The notes beneath the pieces are model-generated. The model did no database searches and was not told the origin of the DNA. It saw nothing but the letters and a program-made list of their open reading frames with translations. Shown here in pieces: positions 46,937 to 56,114 of a stretch of DNA of 64,000 bases. The position numbers and the translations under genes were made by a program. Source of the DNA: Dyella sp. ASV21 (GTDB lineage: Bacteria; Pseudomonadota; Gammaproteobacteria; Xanthomonadales; Rhodanobacteraceae). Location of the stretch: assembly GCF_016428975.1 (NCBI RefSeq), contig NZ_JAELTT010000009.1, positions 37,856-101,855 on the forward strand. The letters run 5' to 3'. Numbering within the stretch: the stretch's first letter is position 1; the number at the start of each line of letters is the position of its first letter.

Positions 46937-47185
46937 ATGGCAGCGCTCCGCTGCGCCTCCCTCATGGAAGCCATGGCGACTACCTTTTCTGTTGGTATCA
47001 CCTGTTCCTGTGGCAGCACTAAGTTTGACCGCCCTGAGAACCCCCGGCCATCCGATGTCATCACCTGCCAGCGATGCGGGAAGAAAACCCGCTGGGACCA
47101 GCTGGTGAAAAAGGCCGGTGAGCAGGCAGTGAAGCAAGTGAAAGATGCGATGAAGGATGTTTTCCGGCGTGCCGGTTTCCAGTAA
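46937..47185 (+). CDS. small zinc-ribbon protein
   Basis: An 82-residue protein, or 70-73 residues from internal ATGs at 46964 or 46973. CSCGSTKF and later CQRCGKKTRWDQL give two cysteine pairs (CxC and CxxC) that can form a zinc ribbon. A helical basic tail follows (KAGEQAVKQVKDAMKDVFRRAG). It is the last gene before attR. Such proteins may bind nucleic acid, but this is not shown. Confidence 0.55.
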   Translation: MAALRCASLMEAMATTFSVGITCSCGSTKFDRPENPRPSDVITCQRCGKKTRWDQLVKKAGEQAVKQVKDAMKDVFRRAGFQ

Positions 47186-47286
47186 CTGCTGAGATGGTAG
47201 TCTGCCCAGACCTTGGTCACTCAGTGAGGTCAGTGCCTCCCCGAGGTCTTAGTGCCGCTACGGCATGGTGGGAGGGCTGTGGAACT

Positions 47287-47306
47287 GAATCCCACTCTCC
47301 CCGCCA
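47287..47306 (+). other. attR: duplicated 3' end of tRNA-Ser
   Basis: GAATCCCACTCTCCCCGCCA matches 19 of 20 positions of the tRNA-Ser 3' end, including the CCA, in the same orientation. It is an isolated fragment with no tRNA body before it. It marks the right boundary of the element. Confidence 0.85.
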
Positions 47307-47316
47307 ATAATGAAAC

Positions 47317-47340
47317 AAGCCGCCGTAGGGCGGCTTTTTC
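47317..47340 (+). terminator. Rho-independent terminator, displaced from tRNA-Ser
   Basis: AAGCCGCC and GGCGGCTT pair over 8 bp around GTAG, followed by more T residues. It lies 10 nt beyond attR. Before the element inserted, this position was just downstream of the tRNA-Ser CCA, so it is most likely the tRNA's own terminator. Confidence 0.85.
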
Positions 47341-47545
47341 TTGGGCGTTGCGGTAGGAGCGGATGTATTAGATCTACGCTTTCGGAGCAGAAATTTTTTA
47401 GGTGGCATCAACGTCGGTGATGTTCTTGGCGCCTGCCCAGCGGGCGCTTCAAGATCAGTATTGGCTACTAGAGGTGGTCGTGGTCATCCTGCCTTAGCGC
47501 GTGGCGAGTTCATCGCGCGAGGATGATCCGCAGTAACACGATGAA

Positions 47546-48415
47546 TCACTCCACCGCAGGTTTTCTGGCCCCCAGGGCTGCCCCGCCTGATGCCGCGATG
47601 ATCGCGGCGATGGCGATCCATTGAATGGCATCCAGTCGTTCGCTGAGGAACAGGGTGCCGGTCATGGCGGCTACGGCGGGTTCCAGGCTCAGCAGCACGC
47701 TGAAGGTGCGTGCGGGCATGCGCGTTAGCGCGACCATTTCCAGTGAATAGGGCACCACCGAGCTGAGGATGGCGACGCCCAGGCCCATGGGGAGCAGGGC
47801 GGGTGTGAGCAGCGCGCTGCCGGCGTGAGCGAAGCCTACGGGCACGGCCACCAGGGCGCCGATGAGTATGCCAAGCGTTACCGCGTCACCGCCGTAGGCG
47901 GCGCCGGCCTTCTGGCCGAACACGATATAGAGCGCCCAGCCTACGCCGGCGGCGAGCGCGTACAGCACGCCTGCCGGGTCCAGCGCATGGGCGGCGCCAC
48001 GTAGTGGCAGTAGCAGTAGCAGGCCGATCACGGCCAGGGCGATCCACACGAAGTCGAGCGCGCGGCGCGAGTGCAGCAGTGCGATGGCGAGTGGGCCGGT
48101 GAATTCGAGCGCGACGGCGATGCCTAGCGGAATCGTGCGTAGCGACATGTAGAACACCAGGTTCATCACGCCGAGCGAAAGGCCGTAGCCCCACAGGGCG
48201 CGCCAGTTGCCTTCGCGTTTCGTGGGGCGCCACGGGCGTCGCACGGCCAGCATGATCAATGCGCCGAGCCCGAGGCGAAATGCCGTAGCCCCTTGCGCGC
48301 CGACCACGGGGAACAGTTGCTTGGCCGTGGCGGCGCCGCACTGATAAGACGCCATGGCGATCAGCAGTGCGCCGAGTGCGAACAGCATGGGGCCGAGCGA
48401 GAGACGAGGAGGCAT
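47546..48415 (-). CDS. rhtA: RhtA-like threonine/homoserine exporter (EamA family)
   Basis: A 289-residue protein with ten transmembrane helices in two EamA repeats. It follows E. coli RhtA closely through the alignment I can make from memory: AMASYQCGAATAKQLFPVVGAQG, read here as QCGAATAKQLFPVVGAQG, then SLRTIPLGIAVALEFTGPLA, and VPYSLEMVALTRMPARTF. RhtA exports threonine, homoserine and some amino-acid analogues. The gene is outside the element, beyond attR, facing back towards it. Confidence 0.85.
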   Translation of the reverse strand: MPPRLSLGPMLFALGALLIAMASYQCGAATAKQLFPVVGAQGATAFRLGLGALIMLAVRRPWRPTKREGNWRALWGYGLSLGVMNLVFYMSLRTIPLGIAVALEFTGPLAIALLHSRRALDFVWIALAVIGLLLLLPLRGAAHALDPAGVLYALAAGVGWALYIVFGQKAGAAYGGDAVTLGILIGALVAVPVGFAHAGSALLTPALLPMGLGVAILSSVVPYSLEMVALTRMPARTFSVLLSLEPAVAAMTGTLFLSERLDAIQWIAIAAIIAASGGAALGARKPAVE

Positions 48416-48642
48416 GGGGCGATGGGGAGTGTTTGTAGTCGGATGATGCCTGCAAGGCGGGGTCGGTGTCCGTGTGCCACGCGAGGTTGCTGACAGCTGG
48501 CGGCAGCAGCGTCATGGTGACCCACTTCGGTTAAGCGGCCGGTGCCATTTCGCCTAGCCCGGACTGGCTAGCTCTATGGTTGCATTTGCCGCGCGTGTCG
48601 CCGCGCGTATGGTCGTGCCCCAAGGACCCAAGGAGTTGTGCC

Positions 48643-49179
48643 ATGGGAGTGACCGTTGTGGACCACGCGCATGAGGCGCCCTTGGTGCTTCCCGGGTTGG
48701 GGCGGCGCGGGCAGACGCTGGTGATGCAAAACGGCGTGGTGGTGTTTGAGTACGCAAGCGACGCGAGCGTGGGGTGGCGCCGAGCCCCTTTGAGCTGTCC
48801 CGTGCTGGATCTGGGGAGCTTGCATGTGCCGGGCATGCAGGAGCGCGCCACATGCTGGGCTCCAGCGTGCGAGCGGGATGGCTATGCGTTTGCAGGGGAG
48901 TGGCCGCAGGCCGCGCGCATCACGGTGGTTGGTGATGTGGAGGCCTCCCCGAACGCGATGGATGGCGTGGTTGCGGCGGGTGGCGGCAAGCGGCATGCGC
49001 AGTCCGTGGCGGGCTGGGCCGTGGAGTGCACGCGCGCTCGGCAGGTGCGGGGCGTGGTGTTGCTTGAGGCCGAAGTGGCGGCGTTGGGCTCGGCGGGCTT
49101 GTTGCGCCTGGTCTATTCGCTATTCGTAACGCTGGCGCATCCCGCCGTGCGAGAGGTCGCCGTACCTTCGCCGCTCTGA
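48643..49179 (+). CDS. orphan hypothetical protein
   Basis: A 178-residue protein with an AAGGAG ribosome site 7 nt before its ATG. It begins with a polar stretch and has four cysteines at intervals in the middle (LSCPVLDL, ATCWAPACERDG, VECTRAR). No signal peptide, membrane segment or known motif is visible. The reading frame has the codon and third-position G/C pattern of its neighbours, so it is probably real. Confidence 0.55.
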   Translation: MGVTVVDHAHEAPLVLPGLGRRGQTLVMQNGVVVFEYASDASVGWRRAPLSCPVLDLGSLHVPGMQERATCWAPACERDGYAFAGEWPQAARITVVGDVEASPNAMDGVVAAGGGKRHAQSVAGWAVECTRARQVRGVVLLEAEVAALGSAGLLRLVYSLFVTLAHPAVREVAVPSPL

Positions 49180-49253
49180 GCGGGCAGGCGATAGGACGCA
49201 CATGAGCGGCGGGTTGCGCGGCGGCGCGGTTAGGCCGCGCCGCCGGGGCTTAT

Positions 49254-50090
49254 TTACTGGGAGACCTTTTCCGTCTCCACCACCATGTCCAACACGTAGG
49301 TGGTGTTCGGCGCATCGGCCGGCACGTTTTTCAGCGCATAGCGCTTCAGGCGCAACACGTTGCGGGTGCCCGCCTCGTGGGTGTAGCCCTCGATATCCTG
49401 ATTGAGCGGCTGCCAGTCCCCCGGGCTGCCGGTCTGGATGCCCTGGCTGTCGTAATGGCGCTCACGTACTTGCAGGCACTGCTTGTTGGGAATGAGCGGG
49501 TGATTGCACGGCACGGTTTGCGCGGCCACTTCGAAAAACACGGTTTCACCCGGTCCGCCGTAGCGCGTTTCAGCCGTGGGTTGGCCGGTGAAATGCAGGG
49601 TGTCGCCGCCTGCGGTTACCAATTGCAGCTGTGGGCTGGCGTTGTCGCCGCTCTGGCTGATCGTGAGATTGCCCTGCAGGCGTTGGCTGATGGCGCCATC
49701 GAGCGCGGCCAGCGCCGGGTCGCTGCACGCCATCATGGTGCTCATCATGGGGCTAATCTGCAGTTGATGCTGGTTAAGCGTGTAGCGGCCACCCATGGCG
49801 TTGCAGGCGTTGCTCACGGCGAAACGGCCGCCATTGAAGCTGAGTTCCACCGGCTTGTCGGCACGCACGAACAGGGCGTCGATGCGCTTGCCGCTGCTAT
49901 CGGTGGCGTCGGTAAGCTGCCAGTGGTACTGGCTTAGCTGGCTGGCATCCACGGCAGCGGCGGCCGGCGGCGCGGAGCTGGCCGCCGTGGGCGGGGCGGC
50001 GGCGGATGCGCCCGGGGCGGGTGCCGTTCCTTGGGGGCTCTGCGAGCAGGCGGCGAGGGCCAGGGGAAGCCAGAGCAGGCGATATTTCAT
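49254..50090 (-). CDS. META/DUF4377 domain lipoprotein
   Basis: A 278-residue lipoprotein: the signal peptide ends in LALAAC and a Pro/Ala-rich linker follows. A META (HslJ-like) domain comes next, with YHWQLTDATDSSG, RFAVSNACNAMGGRYTL and MMSTMMACSDPALAALD. The C-terminal part (QTVPCNHPLIPNKQCLQVRE) fits DUF4377. HslJ-type proteins sit in the envelope and have been linked to stress tolerance in E. coli; the role here is open. GGAGG is 8 nt before the chosen ATG. Confidence 0.85.
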   Translation of the reverse strand: MKYRLLWLPLALAACSQSPQGTAPAPGASAAAPPTAASSAPPAAAAVDASQLSQYHWQLTDATDSSGKRIDALFVRADKPVELSFNGGRFAVSNACNAMGGRYTLNQHQLQISPMMSTMMACSDPALAALDGAISQRLQGNLTISQSGDNASPQLQLVTAGGDTLHFTGQPTAETRYGGPGETVFFEVAAQTVPCNHPLIPNKQCLQVRERHYDSQGIQTGSPGDWQPLNQDIEGYTHEAGTRNVLRLKRYALKNVPADAPNTTYVLDMVVETEKVSQ

Positions 50091-50276
50091 CGGGGTTGCC
50101 TCCATTCGTTGCTTTCTTCCGGCCAAGGGCCGGGCGTGTGTTCCCATCTTGCGGGTCGGCGCGTCAATGCGGCCTCAACGTCGCAGGGTACGGGTCGCAC
50201 GTGAATCCCTACGGAAGCGCATGGCTGCGGCCGCGGGTTACCATACGGGTTTGCGTCATTCCCCAGGAGTCATCGC

Positions 50277-51482
50277 GTGATCATCAATCCCAAGGTGCGT
50301 GGTTTCATCTGTGTCTCGGCCCACCCGGTCGGATGCGAGCGCAACGTGCTCGACCAGATCAACATCACCAAGGCTCAGGGCGATTTGGGTCCGGGCCCCA
50401 AGCGCGTACTGGTGATCGGCGCCTCCACCGGCTACGGCCTGGCTTCGCGTATTACGGCTGCCTTTGGTTATGGCGCGGCCACCCTCGGCGTGTTTTTCGA
50501 AAAGCCCAGCAGCGAAACCAAGACCGGCACTGCCGGCTGGTACAACTCGGCGGCTTTCGACAAGTTTGCTAAGGAAGCGGGTTTGTATAGCCGCTCGATC
50601 AACGGCGATGCGTTCTCCAACGAGACGCGCCAGCGTGCCATCGAGATGATCAAGAACGAGATGGGCGGCAAGATCGACCTGGTGGTCTACTCGCTGGCCT
50701 CGCCGGTGCGCAAGCTGCCGGATACGGGCGAAGTGGTGCGCTCCGCGCTCAAGACCATTGGCGAAACCTTTACCGCCAACTCGATCGATACCAATCGCGA
50801 CACGGTGGTGCAGGCGTCGGTGGAGCCGGCGACCGAGCAGGAGATCAAGGACACCGTCACCGTGATGGGTGGCGAGGACTGGAAGCTCTGGATCGATGCG
50901 TTGAGCAGCGCCGGCGTGCTGGCCGATCACGCCAAGACGGTGGCTTACAGCTACATCGGTACCGAAATTACCTGGCCGATGTATTGGCACGGCACGCTGG
51001 GTCAGGCCAAGCAGCATCTGGACAACACGGCCAAGCAACTGGTGGCCGAGCACAAGGCCGAGCATCTCGACGCGTACGTGGGCGTGATGAAGTCGGTGGT
51101 GACCCAGGCGAGCGCGGCGATCCCCGTGTTGCCGCTCTACATCGCCATTTCCTTCCGCGTGATGAAGGAGAAGGGCATCCACGAAGGCACCATCGAGCAG
51201 ATCAACCGCCTGTTCCGCGACCGCATGTACCGCAAGGACGGCGTGCCGGGCGAGGTGGATGCGGAAGGCCGTCTGCGCCTGGACGATTGGGAGCTGCGTG
51301 AAGACGTGCAGCAGGAGTGCAAGGCCCTGTGGCCCACGATCACCACGGAAACCCTCAATCAGCTCACCGATTACGCAGGCTACAAGCACGACTTTCTGCA
51401 GTTGTTCGGCTTTGGCCGCAAAGACGTGAACTACGAAGAAGACGTAAGCTCCGATCGCCGCTTCGACGTCGTCGAACTCTGA
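50277..51482 (+). CDS. fabV: FabV-type enoyl-ACP/trans-2-enoyl-CoA reductase
   Basis: FabV reduces enoyl-ACP in the last step of each fatty-acid elongation cycle. Typical FabV proteins resist triclosan. The 401-residue protein has the family start [20 protein letters not shown], the NAD(H)-binding [12 protein letters not shown], the active-site Tyr-x8-Lys ([10 protein letters not shown]), and the C-terminal DVNYEEDV. The length fits the family. The GTG start follows CAGGAG by 7 nt. No FabI is present in this window, so whether FabV is the sole reductase cannot be told. Confidence 0.96.
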   Translation: MIINPKVRGFICVSAHPVGCERNVLDQINITKAQGDLGPGPKRVLVIGASTGYGLASRITAAFGYGAATLGVFFEKPSSETKTGTAGWYNSAAFDKFAKEAGLYSRSINGDAFSNETRQRAIEMIKNEMGGKIDLVVYSLASPVRKLPDTGEVVRSALKTIGETFTANSIDTNRDTVVQASVEPATEQEIKDTVTVMGGEDWKLWIDALSSAGVLADHAKTVAYSYIGTEITWPMYWHGTLGQAKQHLDNTAKQLVAEHKAEHLDAYVGVMKSVVTQASAAIPVLPLYIAISFRVMKEKGIHEGTIEQINRLFRDRMYRKDGVPGEVDAEGRLRLDDWELREDVQQECKALWPTITTETLNQLTDYAGYKHDFLQLFGFGRKDVNYEEDVSSDRRFDVVEL

Positions 51483-51699
51483 TCGTGCGCCCGTCGACGT
51501 CATTGGCCCGAATGGCGTCGACGGCTTGCACGTGAGCAGTCGCACAATGGCTCGCCCTTCCTGCGAAGGAGGCAGGCCCTTCTTGATACCCGAAAGGCCG
51601 GTCAATCAGCGTCTTTGGGGTCGTTGAAGCGCCGAAGTCGTGCATTTATGGCCCAAAGGCGGTGCATACAAGTAGCGCCTGGCTGACTAAGCTGCGCCG

Positions 51700-53118
51700 A
51701 TGTCCACCGCTATCGTCTGGTTTCGCCGCGACCTTCGCCTTGCCGATAACGCGGCGCTCAGCGCCGCATGTGCCGCGCACGAACATATTCTTCCGCTCTA
51801 TATCCACGCCCCGCATGAAGAGGGCGAGTGGGCGCCGGGTGGCGCCAGTCGCTGGTGGCTGCATCATGCGCTGGGGTCGCTGGATGCGGCCGCGTCGGCG
51901 CTGGGTGCACCCTTGCACATTCGCCAGGGCGACAGCCTCGCCGAATTGCGACAACTCATCGCCAGCACCGGTGCCACGGCGGTGTATTGGAACCGCATCT
52001 ATGAGCCTGCAGCCATGGCGCGCGATAGCGTCATCAAGAGCACGTTGCGCGAGCAGGGCGTGGAGGTGCACAGCTTTAACGCGGCGTTATGGCGTGAGCC
52101 CTGGCAGGTAGAGACCAAGCAGCAAGGGCCGTATCGCGTATTCACGCCATTCTGGCGCTGCCTGCGCCCGCAGCTGGGCGAGCCGCAACCTCTGCCCATA
52201 CCCGCACTGCGCGGCGGCGTGTCGGCCCAAGGCGCGGTGCCGTTGGAGGCTTTGCGTCTGCTGCCTGCGATTCGTTGGGATGTCGGCATGGCCGAGGCGT
52301 GGCTACCCGGCGAGCAAGGTGCGTGGGAGCTTTTGGAAATCTTTGCGGATGACGCCATTGCCGATTACGCGCAGGCGCGGGATATCCCGTCGCGTCACGG
52401 CACGTCGCGGTTGTCGCCGCACCTGCACTTTGGCGAAATTTCACCGCGCCAGATCCAGCGTTATCTGATTGATCGGGCGGACGCGGTGGATCGCCGTCGC
52501 CGGCCGGATATCGAGCCCTATTTGCGCGAGCTGGGCTGGCGCGAGTTTGCGCAGCATCTGCTGTACCACTTCCCGAATACACCCAAGGCCAACTTCAATA
52601 CCCAGTTCGATGGCTTTCGCTGGGCAAGCGACGATGAGGTGTCGCTGGAACGCTGGCAGCGTGGGCGTACCGGCATTCCGCTGGTGGATGCAGGCATGCG
52701 CGAGCTGTGGCACACCGGCTGGATGCACAACCGCGTGCGCATGATCGTGGCGAGCTTTCTCACCAAGAATCTTCGCCTGCATTGGCATCATGGAGCGCGC
52801 TGGTTCTGGGACACCCTGGTGGATGCGGACCTGGCCAACAATACCCTGGGCTGGCAGTGGGTGGCGGGCAGTGGCGCCGATGCGGCGCCGTACTTCCGTG
52901 TGTTCAACCCGGTAACACAAGCGCAGAAATTCGACGCCGAGGGACATTACCTGCGGCGCTGGTTGCCCGAGTTGGCACAGGCGCCGCTGCCGTTGTTGCA
53001 CGAGCCATGGAAGGATGCGTCACTGCTCAAGCGCAGCGGTTATCCGGCGCCCATGCTCGACCTGGGCGAGTCGCGGCAGCAGGCGCTGGGCGCTTATCGC
53101 GCGATGCGCGGCGAGTGA
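51700..53118 (+). CDS. phr: deoxyribodipyrimidine photolyase
   Basis: A 472-residue class I CPD photolyase, the same length as E. coli PhrB. The N-terminal antenna domain starts IVWFRRDLRLADNAAL. The FAD domain shows HGTSRLSPHLHFGEISPR, GIPLVDAGMRELWHTGWMHNR, and ADLANNTLGWQWVAGSGADAAPYFRVFNP, quoted here as NNTLGWQWVAGSGADAAPYF. It repairs UV-induced pyrimidine dimers with light. The stop abuts that of the convergent antiporter gene. Confidence 0.95.
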   Translation: MSTAIVWFRRDLRLADNAALSAACAAHEHILPLYIHAPHEEGEWAPGGASRWWLHHALGSLDAAASALGAPLHIRQGDSLAELRQLIASTGATAVYWNRIYEPAAMARDSVIKSTLREQGVEVHSFNAALWREPWQVETKQQGPYRVFTPFWRCLRPQLGEPQPLPIPALRGGVSAQGAVPLEALRLLPAIRWDVGMAEAWLPGEQGAWELLEIFADDAIADYAQARDIPSRHGTSRLSPHLHFGEISPRQIQRYLIDRADAVDRRRRPDIEPYLRELGWREFAQHLLYHFPNTPKANFNTQFDGFRWASDDEVSLERWQRGRTGIPLVDAGMRELWHTGWMHNRVRMIVASFLTKNLRLHWHHGARWFWDTLVDADLANNTLGWQWVAGSGADAAPYFRVFNPVTQAQKFDAEGHYLRRWLPELAQAPLPLLHEPWKDASLLKRSGYPAPMLDLGESRQQALGAYRAMRGE

Positions 53119-54324
53119 TCAGTGTGAGGCTGGCTCGTCGGCAGTCTGCTCGGCTGTGCCGCCGCGGCGCAGCAGCCATGCCAGCACCGGTGGCGTCACC
53201 ATGGCCGTCAGCAGCGACATCGCCACGATGATGGCGTAGATCTGGTCGGTAAACACGCCCGCCGTCAGGCCCAGGCTGGCAATGACCACGCCGACTTCGC
53301 CGCGCGGCACCATGCCAAAACCCACGATGGTGGCGCCACGGCGGCCCAGCGAGAGCGCGCCGAGAAAGCCGCCGATCAGCTTGGAGGCGATGGCGATGGC
53401 GGTGACGATGAGCAGCATGAGGCCCGCTTCCGCGTTCGCCAGTTGGTGCAGGTCGATCTTGCTGCCGGTGATGACGAAGAAGAAGGGCGTGAGCAGCGAC
53501 AGCAATGGCTGGGTCTGCTTCTCCAGCGTGTGCTGCTGGCGCGTTTCGGAGGCGATCATACCGGCCAGGAAGGCGCCGATGATGGCGGCGAGGCCAAACA
53601 GGGTGGAGACATAGGCTAGGCCAAGGCACAGGGCGAGCACGATGGCGAGCGCCGATTGTGGGTTCTGCGGCTTGTCCAGCCAGCTGGAGTTCCAGCGCAT
53701 TACGCGTGCGCCACCCACGCCGATCACCGCGATAAAGCCGATCGCGCTGAGCAGCACGGCGCCCAGGTGGAACAGGTCCACACCTTCACCGCCCTGCAGC
53801 GATACCACGACACCCAGCAGGAGCATGGCGAGGATGTCGTCGATTACCGCCGCGCCAAGGATGACCTTGCTCTCTTTGCGTTGCAGGGCGCCAAGCTCTT
53901 GCAGCACGCGTGCGGTGATGCCCGCCGAGGTGGCAACAAAGGCGGCAGCGATAAACAGCGAGCGACTCCAGTCAAAGCCGCTGCCATGCGCCCACATGCC
54001 GCCCATCGCGAACGGCACCAGCACGCCAAGCACGCCCACAAGAAAGGCGACCTTGCCAACGCGCTTGAGATCTTCCAGGCGCGTCTCCAGGCCGACCGAG
54101 AACAGCAGCAGCACCACGCCGATTTCGGCCAGCACGTCCAGCGGGGTGCCGGCGGCGACCTGGTCCGGCATGATCCAGCCGAGCATGGAGGGGCCCACCA
54201 CGCAGCCAGCAGCGATTTCGCCGACTACGCCCGGTAGCTTCAGTCGTTGCGCAATTTCACCGCCGATCTGTGCGGCGACGAACACAATAAAGAGCGTAAG
54301 CAGGATGTCGCTGGCGTGATGCAT
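53119..54324 (-). CDS. CPA2-family cation:proton antiporter
   Basis: A 401-residue protein with about 12 transmembrane helices. It begins with the CPA2 pattern AQIGGEIAQRLKLPGVVGEIAAG and contains ALVATSAGITARVLQELG (with 'ATSAGI' near the ion site), VIDDILAMLLLGVV with the two conserved acidic residues, and ETRQQHTLEKQTQPLLSLLTPFFFV. It lacks the C-terminal TrkA-N domain of KefB or KefC. The exchanged ion (Na+ or K+ for H+) is not determinable. Confidence 0.87.
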   Translation of the reverse strand: MHHASDILLTLFIVFVAAQIGGEIAQRLKLPGVVGEIAAGCVVGPSMLGWIMPDQVAAGTPLDVLAEIGVVLLLFSVGLETRLEDLKRVGKVAFLVGVLGVLVPFAMGGMWAHGSGFDWSRSLFIAAAFVATSAGITARVLQELGALQRKESKVILGAAVIDDILAMLLLGVVVSLQGGEGVDLFHLGAVLLSAIGFIAVIGVGGARVMRWNSSWLDKPQNPQSALAIVLALCLGLAYVSTLFGLAAIIGAFLAGMIASETRQQHTLEKQTQPLLSLLTPFFFVITGSKIDLHQLANAEAGLMLLIVTAIAIASKLIGGFLGALSLGRRGATIVGFGMVPRGEVGVVIASLGLTAGVFTDQIYAIIVAMSLLTAMVTPPVLAWLLRRGGTAEQTADEPASH

Positions 54325-54359
54325 GAGAAAAAAGACAGGCAGCGGGCAATGCCCGCATG

Positions 54360-55856
54360 CTACATGCTCGTGCGTGAGCCTGTCGCGCCATCGGCTGCGC
54401 CGCGGCCGGGTTTACCCGATTGCAGTCGACTGAACACCCAGCTGGCTGTCGCGGTGACCACGCCCAAGAGCAGAACGGTCCAGCGGAAGGCGGGAATGTA
54501 GTCTTCGGCGGTGTGGCCCTGCAGCAAGGCCTCCATCAGCAGGCTTGCCAGGGCGATGCCGAAGCTCATGGACAGATATTGCGCTGTGGATGCCATCGAC
54601 GAGGCCTGTGAAGCGTACTTCACATCCAGGTCGTTATAGATGAGCGTGTTCATGGCGGTGTACTGCATGCCCATGAAGCCGCCGTAGATGTACACCATGA
54701 CAGCGATAAGCCACATGGGCGAACCCTTGCCTAGCAGCGCGAAGGAGGCCAGCATCATCGCCACGACCAGGGTGTTGGTGAACAACAACCTCTGATAGCC
54801 GTACTTGTTGAGCAGCCGGTTGATCATCCATTTGGCGGTGATCGAGCCCAGCGCCTGCGGCACCATCATCAAGCCGGCCATCAAGGGTGACCAGCCGCAG
54901 CCCACCTGCAGGAACAACACCAGCAGCAGAAACATGCCCGACACGCCCAGTCGCGTGAACAGGTTGCCCGCCAGCGACACCCACACGCTGCGCACGCGCA
55001 GCAGGTTGAGGTCCGCTACCGGGTGTTTGGTGCGGCGGCTGTGCCAGACGTAGACGCAGCCCAATACCACGGCGAGCACGCCGTAGATGGCAATGCGCAC
55101 CCACTCGCCACCGCCTCCGCTGGCCACTTCGGAGGCGGTCAGCAGCATGGCCGAAGCAGCGGCAAACAAAAGGAACCCGATAAAGTCGAAGCCATGCACC
55201 TTGTCGAGTCGGTAGTCGGGCATGCTCTGGCGGTTCATCCAGAGCCCGGCGAGGCCGACCGGCACATTGATAAGAAAGATCAGTCGCCAGCTGGTGAACT
55301 GCGCCAATGCACCGCCAAGCATGGGGCCGAGCACCGAGCCCATCAGGCCTACGGTGGCGACCGTGCTCATGGCGCGCACAAAGTCGCGCTTGTCGATACT
55401 GCGTACGAGTACGTAGCGCCCCACCGGCATCAGTGCCGCGCCACCCAGCCCTTGCAGTACGCGCGCAGCCACCAGTTGGGGAAGCGATTGGGCGATGCCG
55501 CACAGCAGTGAGCCGACGGTGAACGTGGCAATGGCCGCGGCAAAGATGCGCCGCGTGCCGAAGCGGTCGCACAGCCAGGGGCTGGCCGGGATGAAAATGG
55601 CCAAGGTCAGCACGTAGCTGGTGAGCGCGGTGCGCATGCCCAGCGGCGTTACCTTGAGCGCCTCGGCCATGGCTGGCACGGCTGTGTTGACGATGGTGGA
55701 GTCCAGCGCCTGCATAAAGAACGCGGCGGCCACCAGCCAGATCAGCCCTCGATAACGTTCACGCGAGGAAGGGGTGGGGGGTAAGGGCACGGTCGCCGGC
55801 TCGCCCGGGGGCGGGACGGGGAGGAGCGCCTCTGGGGTGGCGAGGTTATCGGGCAT
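54360..55856 (-). CDS. MFS exporter, DHA2 type (MdtD-like)
   Basis: A 498-residue protein with 14 predicted helices. Motif A between helices 2 and 3 is WLCDRFGTRRIF, motif C is GLMGSVLGPMLGGAL, and the first helix reads FFMQALDSTIVNTAVPAMA, as in MdtD/HsrA/EmrB transporters. The cytoplasmic N-terminus is long and proline-rich. Substrates are probably drugs or metabolites. It follows the antiporter gene's start region at 35 nt, on the same strand and upstream of it. Confidence 0.88.
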   Translation of the reverse strand: MPDNLATPEALLPVPPPGEPATVPLPPTPSSRERYRGLIWLVAAAFFMQALDSTIVNTAVPAMAEALKVTPLGMRTALTSYVLTLAIFIPASPWLCDRFGTRRIFAAAIATFTVGSLLCGIAQSLPQLVAARVLQGLGGAALMPVGRYVLVRSIDKRDFVRAMSTVATVGLMGSVLGPMLGGALAQFTSWRLIFLINVPVGLAGLWMNRQSMPDYRLDKVHGFDFIGFLLFAAASAMLLTASEVASGGGGEWVRIAIYGVLAVVLGCVYVWHSRRTKHPVADLNLLRVRSVWVSLAGNLFTRLGVSGMFLLLVLFLQVGCGWSPLMAGLMMVPQALGSITAKWMINRLLNKYGYQRLLFTNTLVVAMMLASFALLGKGSPMWLIAVMVYIYGGFMGMQYTAMNTLIYNDLDVKYASQASSMASTAQYLSMSFGIALASLLMEALLQGHTAEDYIPAFRWTVLLLGVVTATASWVFSRLQSGKPGRGAADGATGSRTSM

Positions 55857-55954
55857 GGCCCTTCATGATACCTGCTATGACAGCTTGCTTTTGGGCCGGG
55901 TCGCGTTCAGAGTCAGCGCCGTTTAATCTTACGATTCGTGCGTGCCTGTTGCAT

Positions 55955-56063
55955 CCAGCCCTCCCAGCGTCGGCTGGCTCGGGCGTAAACGCCAGGATCG
56001 CATGCGATCGAATACGTTAGTCAGGCGCGCCGGGGCGGTTTCGCTCCGGCGCGCCGTCTTTTT
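55955..56063 (+). ncRNA. candidate small RNA or structured leader upstream of rnk
   Basis: Four hairpins follow each other in 109 nt: CCAGCC/GGCTGG, GGCG-TAAA-CGCC, the 14-nt palindrome GATCGCATGCGATC, and a 10-bp terminator hairpin with a T-run. The flanking MFS gene points away, so this transcript must start in the gap on the plus strand. Only about 50 nt separate the terminator from the rnk start, leaving little room for a separate rnk promoter. It is therefore either an attenuator-type rnk leader or an independent small RNA. I cannot match it to a known RNA family, and no clear -35/-10 pair is visible. Confidence 0.45.
56024..56063 (+). terminator. strong Rho-independent terminator upstream of rnk
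   Basis: GGCGCGCCGG and CCGGCGCGCC pair perfectly over 10 bp around a 12-nt loop, followed by GTCTTTTTG. No protein gene on the plus strand ends before it within 2.9 kb, which is why an RNA or leader is proposed. Confidence 0.85.
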
Positions 56064-56114
56064 GTGGCCAGTTAGTTTAGTGGACGCGCATGCGTCGAGT
56101 GGACAGGAGTCATC

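Larger units (their letters stand above)
30327..47306. mobile_element. integrative mobilizable element in tRNA-Ser, arsenic resistance cargo
   Basis: The interval of about 17 kb is bounded by the 20-bp direct repeats of the tRNA-Ser 3' end. It carries a tyrosine recombinase next to attL, a second recombinase, a MOBQ relaxase with an oriT-like site, and no conjugation machinery, so it should need a helper for transfer. Cargo includes an OLD-family nuclease, an operon with a HEPN protein and proline-rich microproteins, and arsH/arsR-arsC-acr3. The Rho-independent terminator expected downstream of the tRNA now lies beyond the far repeat, as expected for insertion into the tRNA 3' end. Confidence 0.85.
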
